A DNA stretch of 50,451 nt, taken from positions 1 through 50,451 of the forward strand of contig NZ_LZJZ01000096.1 of the NCBI RefSeq assembly GCF_001667585.1, in the 5' to 3' direction. The position numbers were made by a program, and so were the translations under genes. Origin of the DNA: Mycobacterium sp. E2733. GTDB taxonomy: Bacteria; Actinomycetota; Actinomycetes; Mycobacteriales; Mycobacteriaceae. Of the stretch, positions 44,344 to 50,451 are shown piece after piece; positions within the stretch are counted from its first letter, which is position 1, and each line of letters starts with the position of its first letter. Under the pieces are notes generated by a model. The model was not told the DNA's origin. It ran no database searches and saw only the letters and a program-made list of their open reading frames with translations.

Positions 44344-45228
44344 TTATCGGGCCTCCAATGCCTCGGTGCGCGCGCTCGTCGAGCGCCCGAGTGCCGCGAC
44401 CTCAACGTCTATGCGGGGCAGCAGTTCCGGTGTGGTCTTGCGAATAGCAGACTCGCCCGCCGACGTCGACAACACCGGCTTGAGCCAACGGAACAATCCC
44501 ACCCAGCGCGGACAGTAGATGCGATTCTTGCGCCCCTCGATACCCTTGACGAAGGCCGCGGCGCACTTGTCCACCGGGGTGATCTTGCTCAACGGCGACC
44601 AGGAGCGCTTGGCGCGATTTGCCCGCACCGCGGGCAAGTCGGCCTCGGTGTCGCGGACCAAAGCGGTGTCAATCCAGGACATGTGGGCCGATCCCACGCC
44701 AACCCCCAGATGGGCGACCTCCAGTCGTAGCGCGTTCGCCAGTTGCTCGACACCGGCTTTCGACGTGGCGTAGGGGACCATGCCGGGGAAGCCGGCGAAC
44801 GCGGCCAGTGACGACACGATCAAGACATAGCCCCGGCGTTGAGCCACTGCCGGCAACGCGGCGCGCACGGTGTGGAAAACGCCGAGCAGATTGATGTCCA
44901 TAACCCGTTTGAACACGGCCGGATCGACCTGCAGCAGCGAGCCGTAGCTGGCGATGCCGGCATTGGCGATGACGACATCGATGCCACCGAAGCGCTGGAC
45001 GGCCGTGTCGGCCGCGGCCTGCATCGCCGCCAGATCGCGCACGTCGGCGACGACGGTCAGCAGCCGCTGATCGTCGCCGAGTTCGCCGGCCAGGGCTGTC
45101 AATGACGCCTCGTCGAGGTCGATCAGCACCAAATTTGCGCCATTCCGGTGCAGCCGCCGGGCCACTTCCGCTCCGATTCCGCCGGCAGCGCCGGTGATGA
45201 AGACGATTTGGGATTTCACGCCTGGCAT
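44344..45228 (-). CDS. Short-chain dehydrogenase/reductase
   Basis: A 294-residue classical SDR. The NAD(P)-binding TGAAGGIGAEVARRL is at about 12-26, DVRDL near 62, NAG at about 90, catalytic Ser in IVSSLAAF and YATSK near 155. An acidic residue after beta-2 (DLDEAS) suggests NAD(H) preference. A C-terminal extension (about 240-294) beyond the usual 250-residue fold includes RWVGLFRWLKP and may contact the membrane. It probably reduces or oxidises a lipid intermediate of the locus, comparable with the SDRs in other mycobacterial lipid clusters. It is convergent with the MmpL gene and co-directional with the thioesterase. Confidence 0.87.
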   Translation of the reverse strand: MPGVKSQIVFITGAAGGIGAEVARRLHRNGANLVLIDLDEASLTALAGELGDDQRLLTVVADVRDLAAMQAAADTAVQRFGGIDVVIANAGIASYGSLLQVDPAVFKRVMDINLLGVFHTVRAALPAVAQRRGYVLIVSSLAAFAGFPGMVPYATSKAGVEQLANALRLEVAHLGVGVGSAHMSWIDTALVRDTEADLPAVRANRAKRSWSPLSKITPVDKCAAAFVKGIEGRKNRIYCPRWVGLFRWLKPVLSTSAGESAIRKTTPELLPRIDVEVAALGRSTSARTEALEAR

Positions 45229-45413
45229 GGGCGAGAAGTACCCAATTGCGGCCGTGGCAATCCACCAAATGATGCCAGGTTTACCCGCGCCGATGCCGGC
45301 GGGCGCGGGCCAGCCGCGCTCGAGTACCGATCCACCGTCGCGACAGGTGGGTCAAGGGTCAAGGAAGCCAACCGATTTGACTGGGTACCGCCGAACGCAG
45401 CCCGACCGACTGG

Positions 45414-46136
45414 CTATGCCGGGCTCGGAGCCATCCGGTGTTGCATGTCCTCCACGAGTGCTTGCACATCATGCGTCACGTAGAAGTGGTTGCCGGGCAG
45501 AACACGAAGGGCGAAGTCCGACGTCGTGAAGTCCGACCACGCCGCAACACTTTCCTGGCTGACGACGGTGTCATCCGCTGCGGCGTACGCGTAGATGGGG
45601 GACGAAATCGTTGTTCCGGCCGGGCAGCGGTAATCGGTGATGGTCCCGTAGCTGCGCAGTGTCCGCAGGATCGTTGCGCCGAATCGCTCGTCGATGAACT
45701 GCGCGTCCATCCCGGTCATCTCGGTCACCATTTTCAACAGCTCTTCATCGGAGCTTTGGTTCAGGTATTCGTATCCGGCGCTTCCGGGTGCCGGGGAGGC
45801 CGACAGGAAAAGGGCGGCAATGGGCGTGCCCGCGGCTTCAAACCGGCGGGCCACCTCGAAGGCCACCAGCCCGCCCATGCTGTGGCCGAAGAAAGCGACG
45901 TCCGCACCAGTTTGGGGCGCCAGCATCTTGTAGACGTCGTCCGCGAGTGCCGGAATGCTCGCGATGTCAGGTACGTCGTGTCGATCGGTTCGGCCCGGGT
46001 ATTGGACGGCGATCCGTCTCATGTCGGCGGAAAACGCCCGGGAAAAAGGGACATAGGACCCCGCCGATCCGCCGGCGTGTGGAAACACGTATAGCGTGTG
46101 GACGGCGGTCGGTGATTCAGTCTGCTCTGCGTTCAT
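45414..46136 (-). CDS. TesA-like type II thioesterase
   Basis: A 240-residue alpha/beta hydrolase of the PKS/NRPS type II thioesterase family. The nucleophile is Ser86 in GHSMGG, the acid is Asp188 or Asp189 and the base is His217 in GNHFYV. The start region TLYVFPHAGGSAGSYVPFSRAFSADMRRIAVQYPGR resembles TesA (Rv2928), which in M. tuberculosis sits just ahead of fadD26-ppsA and is needed for PDIM synthesis. Here it is divergent from FAAL-PKS. Expected role: release or proofreading of the polyketide chain. Confidence 0.88.
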   Translation of the reverse strand: MNAEQTESPTAVHTLYVFPHAGGSAGSYVPFSRAFSADMRRIAVQYPGRTDRHDVPDIASIPALADDVYKMLAPQTGADVAFFGHSMGGLVAFEVARRFEAAGTPIAALFLSASPAPGSAGYEYLNQSSDEELLKMVTEMTGMDAQFIDERFGATILRTLRSYGTITDYRCPAGTTISSPIYAYAAADDTVVSQESVAAWSDFTTSDFALRVLPGNHFYVTHDVQALVEDMQHRMAPSPA

Positions 46137-46745
46137 GTCGGCCCATCATCGAATTGGCAGCGCCGTTGCGGCCGGAATGCCACATGTCAGTGCGACATCC
46201 GTATGGCGCCCACTGTAAACGATGGTTGGGATTGTCGGCATATTGCGCTGATAGGCGGGTTTTCGATCGCCTGTCCGTCACCCGTGGCGGCATCGGAAGA
46301 ACTTTCGCACCGATGCGCTCGGAGGCGCCCGAGTGCACTGCTCTTCGTCCATGCCGCGCAGGCACGTCACGGGCGGCTCCAAATCGACTGTGGCTTCACG
46401 CCACTCGGAAATTGACGTCGGCGCAACGGCAGCGACGGTGTCCTGCGCGGGAACCGCCCCCTCGTGATGTCCGCCACGAAACCTGGGCCGCACCGAAAAC
46501 CGCTGCCATCGAATCTTTCTCAATTCTATGGCCGTGACCAGCCGTTTCCGCCGGCGAGCGGCGCCTTAGGTCGCAGGTTCCACCCGCCCGGGTGACCGGG
46601 TAGGAGGTCGCAGTCGGCAGAGGGCGGGAAACGAGCATCGAATTACTCGTGCGCATCACCGCACCGTCGCCCCAACCTTGAATCGTGACCGCTTCGTCTG
46701 GGAGCTGTCGCGAGTTCTTCTGCGAGATAAGGAGGTAGCGAGTCC
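46137..46745. other. 609-nt divergent intergenic region between the thioesterase and FAAL genes
   Basis: No convincing gene is seen; the short frames on both strands lack domains. The composition is more AT-rich than the flanks, especially near 46140-46270 and 46490-46530, fitting a regulatory region that drives both the thioesterase operon and FAAL-PKS. AAGGAGG at 46729-46735 is a strong ribosome binding site for the FAAL. A weak dyad, CGAG-n-CTCG, occurs near 46633-46652. No operator could be assigned. Confidence 0.4.
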
Positions 46746-48491
46746 ATGATGGCGGGACCGTCTTTGACAGCGCTGCTGCAGGAACGCGTGGATCGACAGC
46801 CAGATGCCACCGCGTACACGTTTATTGACTACGACGTAGATCCCAATGGGTTCGCCGAAAGCATCACCTGGGCGCAGATCCAAAGTAAGGCGCAAGTCGT
46901 CGCCGAAGAGCTGGGGCTTCATGGCGCCAGCGGCGATCGGGCGGCGATATTGGCGCCGCAAGGGCTCGAGTACATCGTCGCCTTGTTGGGCGCCCTACAT
47001 GCCGGGTTCGTAGCGGTCCCGCTCTCGGTGCCACAATTCGGCGTTCACGACGAGCGCATCTCTTCGGCGCTGCGTGACTGCGCCCCGTCCGTCATTCTGA
47101 CCACATCCGCCGTGGCCGCTGACATTGGGCCCTACGCCCGGGACGATGACGGCAAACCCGCGCCCGTGGTGATCGAGGTCGACTCGCTGGACCTGGACTC
47201 GCCTTGGGGGTTCGATCCACCTGAAGCGGTCACCTGCCCGACCGCGTATCTGCAATACACGTCGGGGTCGACCCGCAATCCGGCCGGCGTCGCCATCAAC
47301 CACCGAAACGTCATCACCAACGTCGAACAGGCGCTGACCGACTATGTGGGAAACGAGATACCGCCGGAAACCGTCTTCGTCTCCTGGCTGCCCTTTTATC
47401 ACGACATGGGTCTGATGAAAGGGGTTCTCGCACCGCTGATCTGCGACCGAAGCGCGGTATTGACCAGCCCGATGTCGTTCTTGCAACGGCCGGCGCGCTG
47501 GTTGCAGCTGCTCGCCACGAATCCCAAGTCCTTCTCTGCCGCACCCAATTTCGCTTTTGAGCTGGCGGCCCGGCGGACGACTGACGAAGATATGGCGGGA
47601 CTTGACCTTGGCGACGTGATGGTGATCCTCAGCGGCAGCGAACGAGTCCATGCCGCGACGATCGGACGCTTCACGGATCGCTTCGCGCGCTTCAATCTCA
47701 AGGATACGGTGATACGGCCCTCGTACGGGCTCGCGGAGGCGACCGTTTACGTGGCGAGTGCGGACCGTGACCGCGCACCGAAGACCGTGCGTTTCGACTA
47801 TGAGAAATTGTCGAATGGCCATGCCAAGCCATGCGAAAGCGAAAGCGTCGGCGGCGCAGAGCTGGTCGGCCACGGCACTACCCGCTCCACCAATCTCCGC
47901 ATCATCGATCCGGAGACCTCGCGGGAGAACCCGGCGGGGAAGGTCGGCGAAATCTGGGTGCACGGGGAAAACGTTGCCCAGGGCTACTGGCAGCGACCTC
48001 AGGAAACTCAAAGCACCTTCGGCGGACGTGTCAGCGGTCCATCACCCGGGACACCGGAAGGACCATGGCTGAAAACCGGTGACTTGGGCGTTATTTCCGA
48101 TGATGAGCTGTTCATCATCGGACGCATCAAAGACCTTCTGATCGTGGACGGGTCCAACCACTATCCGGACGATATCGAGGCGACCGTCCAAGAGATAACC
48201 GGCGGCCGGGTGGCGGCGATCTCGGTACCCAACGACCGCACGGAGGAGCTTGTCACCATCATCGAGGTGAAGAATCGCGGCGAGTCCGACGAGGAACACA
48301 AGCAGCGGCTCCGTTCGATGAAGCGCGAAGTCATAGCGGCGGTATCGAACACCCACCGCGTGCGTGTCGCCGACATCGTCTTCGTTCAGGCCGGCTCCAT
48401 ACCGATCACGACCAGCGGTAAGATCCGGCGCTCGACCTGTGCTGAGCGCTACCGCGAGGATGAATTCGACGCCCTGGACGTGACGGCATGA
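46746..48491 (+). CDS. Fatty acyl-AMP ligase, FadD23/FadD26 type
   Basis: A 581-residue long-chain fatty acyl-AMP ligase. It activates a fatty acid as acyl-adenylate and loads it onto the ACP of the partner PKS, without CoA release. The P-loop-like YTSGSTRNPAGVAI (about 175-190), SWLPFYHDMGLM, PSYGLAEATVYVAS and the A10-type SIPITTSGKIRRS are visible. The run-on IGRIKDLLIVDGSNHYPDDIE is the FAAL hinge. It resembles FadD26/FadD23 from the phthiocerol and sulfolipid systems over its whole length. AAGGAGG precedes ATG 46746 (a second ATG is at 46749). Its stop overlaps the PKS start as ATGA. Confidence 0.93.
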   Translation: MMAGPSLTALLQERVDRQPDATAYTFIDYDVDPNGFAESITWAQIQSKAQVVAEELGLHGASGDRAAILAPQGLEYIVALLGALHAGFVAVPLSVPQFGVHDERISSALRDCAPSVILTTSAVAADIGPYARDDDGKPAPVVIEVDSLDLDSPWGFDPPEAVTCPTAYLQYTSGSTRNPAGVAINHRNVITNVEQALTDYVGNEIPPETVFVSWLPFYHDMGLMKGVLAPLICDRSAVLTSPMSFLQRPARWLQLLATNPKSFSAAPNFAFELAARRTTDEDMAGLDLGDVMVILSGSERVHAATIGRFTDRFARFNLKDTVIRPSYGLAEATVYVASADRDRAPKTVRFDYEKLSNGHAKPCESESVGGAELVGHGTTRSTNLRIIDPETSRENPAGKVGEIWVHGENVAQGYWQRPQETQSTFGGRVSGPSPGTPEGPWLKTGDLGVISDDELFIIGRIKDLLIVDGSNHYPDDIEATVQEITGGRVAAISVPNDRTEELVTIIEVKNRGESDEEHKQRLRSMKREVIAAVSNTHRVRVADIVFVQAGSIPITTSGKIRRSTCAERYREDEFDALDVTA

Positions 48492-50451
48492 CCACGACCA
48501 TTCGTGGCGACGTCGAGCTTCGCAAGTGGCTGATCGACTACCTCGTCAACAATATCGGTTGTGATCCAAAAGAAGTCGATTTGGACCGGTCCGTGAACGA
48601 TCTCGGGGTCGGGTCCCGCGACGCGGTGGTGCTGTCCGGGGAACTGGGGGAGCTGCTTGATCGGCCGGTTTCGCCGGTGGACTTTTGGCAGCACCCGACG
48701 ATCAACGGTCTGGTGGAATTTCTCCTCGACCCGGATTCCGAACCGGCGGCCGACCCGGTAACTCGCCCCGACGGGTTCCTGACCGACGAGCCGATCGCGG
48801 TGATCGGACTGGGGTGTCGTTTTCCCGGCGGCATTTCCGGGCCGGAGGCCCTGTGGCAGTTCCTGTCTGAAGGTCGCTGCTCGATAACAGAGGTGCCCGC
48901 CGATCGGTGGGAGCCCTTCAACGACGGCTCCGCGGAGGTCGCAGAGACGCTCGCCCGCACAACCCGATGGGGCTCGTTCTTGAGTGACATCGACGCGTTT
49001 GATGCGGAGTTCTTCGAGGTGGCTCTCCGCGAGGCGGCGAAAATGGACCCTCAGCAGCGCCTGCTGATGGAAGTCGCCTGGGAAGCGTTGGAACACGCAG
49101 GGATTCCGGCGACTTCTCTGCGCCGGTCGCAGACGGGAGTCTTTGCCGGCGCATGCGCTAGTGAGTACGGGTATCTGGTTGGCGCCGACCTGCCTTCGGT
49201 CGACGCCTGGAGTAACACCGGTGGCGCGCTGAGCATTATCGCGAATCGGCTGTCATATTTCTTGGATCTGCGTGGTCCGTCGATTGCGGTGGACACGGCC
49301 TGCTCGTCCTCATTGGTGGCGGTGCACATGGCATGTCAGAGCCTACGGATGCGCGACTCTGATCTCGCTATCACAGCGGGCGTGAATCTGCTGTTGTCGC
49401 CGGCGATCTTCCATGGATTTGATCAGGCCGGCGCCTTGTCACCAACCGGTTTGTGCCATGCGTTCGATGCGAGCGCTGATGGCTTCGTCCGGGGTGAAGG
49501 TTGCGGGGTGGCGGTCCTCAAGCGGCTGAGCGACGCCGAGCGTGACGGGGATCGGGTGCTTGCGGTGGTGCGCGGTTCGGCAGTGAATCAGGATGGCCGA
49601 TCCAACGGACTGATGGCGCCGAATCCGGCTGCGCAGATGGCGGTGCTGCGTGCGGCCTACGGCAATGCCGGCATAAAGCCGCACGAGGTCGATTACGTGG
49701 AGGCGCATGGGACCGGGACGCTGTTGGGCGACCCGATCGAGGCGCGCGCGCTGGGCACGGTGTTAGGCCGTGGGCGTCCCCAGGATTCACCGCTGTTGCT
49801 CGGGGCCGTCAAGTCCAATTTGGGTCATTTGGAGGCGGCGGCCGGGGTCGCGGGTTTCATCAAAGCGGTGTTGGCGGTGCAGCGCGGGGAGATCCCCGCG
49901 AGTCTGCACTTCGAGGAGCCCAACCCCCACATCGCATTCGACCAGATGCGGCTGAAAGTCGTTGCGGAGAGCCAGGAATGGCCGCCGGTGGACCGTGCCC
50001 GGCGGGCCGGGGTGTCTTCGTTCGGCTTCGGCGGTACCAATGCGCATGTGGTGCTCGAGCAGGCGCCGGCCAGGGAACCGGTTGAGCCTCAGCCGGATCC
50101 GCCGGTGAGCACGTTGGTGGTCTCGGGTAAGACACCGCAGCGTATCGCCTCGATGGCCGCGGTGTTGGCCGAGTGGATGGCCGGGCCCGGCGCCCAGGTC
50201 GGGCTGGCCGAGATCGCCCACACCCTCAATCACCACCGCGCCCGCCACCGACTGTTCGCCACCGTGTGCGCCCGCGATCACGACCAGGCCCGCCACGGGC
50301 TCAGCGCGCTGGCCCACGACCAGCACGCCCCCGGCGTGGTAGGCCCGCACGAGGAACCCTGCGGCAGCGGTACCGTGTTCGTCTACTCCGGTCAAGGATC
50401 GCAATGGACCGGCATGGCCCACCAACTGCTCACCGACGAACCCGCCTTCGC
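48488..50451 (+). CDS. Type I polyketide synthase, PpsA-like (ACP-KS-AT visible), truncated by window end
   Basis: The first 654 residues of a modular PKS that continues past the right edge. An N-terminal acyl carrier domain (about 10-80) has the phosphopantetheine Ser43 in LGVGSRDAVVLS. The ketosynthase domain (about 100-520) starts DEPIAVIGLGCRFPGG and has Cys272 (DTACSSS), His407 (EAHGTGT) and His447 (NLGHLEAA). The acyltransferase begins near VFVYSGQGSQWTGM at about residue 630. An N-terminal ACP directly after a FAAL is the PpsA arrangement, and the opening (RKWLIDYLVNNIGCDPKEVD) closely resembles PpsA. Downstream domains (KR, DH/ER, ACP) are not visible. It overlaps the FAAL by 4 nt. 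Confidence 0.93.
   Translation, partial: MTTTIRGDVELRKWLIDYLVNNIGCDPKEVDLDRSVNDLGVGSRDAVVLSGELGELLDRPVSPVDFWQHPTINGLVEFLLDPDSEPAADPVTRPDGFLTDEPIAVIGLGCRFPGGISGPEALWQFLSEGRCSITEVPADRWEPFNDGSAEVAETLARTTRWGSFLSDIDAFDAEFFEVALREAAKMDPQQRLLMEVAWEALEHAGIPATSLRRSQTGVFAGACASEYGYLVGADLPSVDAWSNTGGALSIIANRLSYFLDLRGPSIAVDTACSSSLVAVHMACQSLRMRDSDLAITAGVNLLLSPAIFHGFDQAGALSPTGLCHAFDASADGFVRGEGCGVAVLKRLSDAERDGDRVLAVVRGSAVNQDGRSNGLMAPNPAAQMAVLRAAYGNAGIKPHEVDYVEAHGTGTLLGDPIEARALGTVLGRGRPQDSPLLLGAVKSNLGHLEAAAGVAGFIKAVLAVQRGEIPASLHFEEPNPHIAFDQMRLKVVAESQEWPPVDRARRAGVSSFGFGGTNAHVVLEQAPAREPVEPQPDPPVSTLVVSGKTPQRIASMAAVLAEWMAGPGAQVGLAEIAHTLNHHRARHRLFATVCARDHDQARHGLSALAHDQHAPGVVGPHEEPCGSGTVFVYSGQGSQWTGMAHQLLTDEPAF

Overview
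The window is a high-GC chromosomal segment from a slow-growing mycobacterium outside the M. tuberculosis complex. The evidence is a complete downstream half of the ESX-5 type VII secretion locus (found in slow growers), PPE proteins, MmpL, FAAL/PKS lipid genes, F420-dependent reductase-type proteins, and gene order that follows M. tuberculosis Rv1794-Rv1833c almost gene by gene. Proteins such as EspG5, GarA, GcvB and PgsA2 can be aligned from memory to the M. tuberculosis versions over their full length. There are also differences from M. tuberculosis: no PE_PGRS33 gene, extra Ddn-like and VOC genes, a cyclase-NTPase gene, and a lipid locus at the right end. No species is assigned.

Layout. 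1-7.6 kb: espG5-eccD5-mycP5-eccE5-eccA5, the ESX-5 membrane/protease/chaperone genes. 7.6-8.8 kb: about 1.1 kb without a convincing gene. 8.8-13.2 kb: two PPE-SVP genes, two small secreted DUF732 proteins and mgtC. 13.2-19.7 kb: an NDH-2-like flavoprotein, sterol desaturase-like protein, secreted trypsin-like protease, Ddn-like reductase with divergent TetR regulator, a VOC protein and a fumarate reductase/ketosteroid dehydrogenase-like flavoprotein. 19.7-26.1 kb: cyclase-NTPase-TPR regulator, the BacA-type ABC importer and IlvG-type ThDP enzyme.

26.2-38.2 kb is a conserved core: secA2, pgsA2, two DUF881 proteins flanking a small DUF1290 membrane protein, gcvH, garA, two MerR regulators around a BFN-domain protein, then a tandem glycine riboswitch and gcvB. 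Glycine cleavage (gcvH, gcvB) and GarA, the PknB/PknG-controlled brake on glutamate/2-oxoglutarate metabolism, lie side by side.

38.2-50.45 kb is the accessory part. After a haloalkane dehalogenase-like gene comes a KasB-like ketosynthase paralogue, an MmpL8/10-type transporter, a short-chain dehydrogenase, a TesA-like type II thioesterase, a FadD23/26-type fatty acyl-AMP ligase and, overlapping it by 4 nt, a PKS with an N-terminal ACP followed by KS and AT that resembles PpsA. The PKS runs off the right edge. This reads as a dedicated lipid assembly and export locus (starter activation, PKS loading, reduction, proofreading, export) and is the best candidate here for an undescribed system. 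Its product cannot be named from this window.

Small-scale structure includes two MIRU-type elements joining genes (one with a 7-codon reading frame coupling into the next gene), a 57-bp tandem duplication with perfect hairpins between secA2 and pgsA2, a 34-bp direct duplication across the 3' end of the flavoprotein gene, and several hairpin terminators. No tRNA, rRNA, CRISPR array or insertion sequence was seen.
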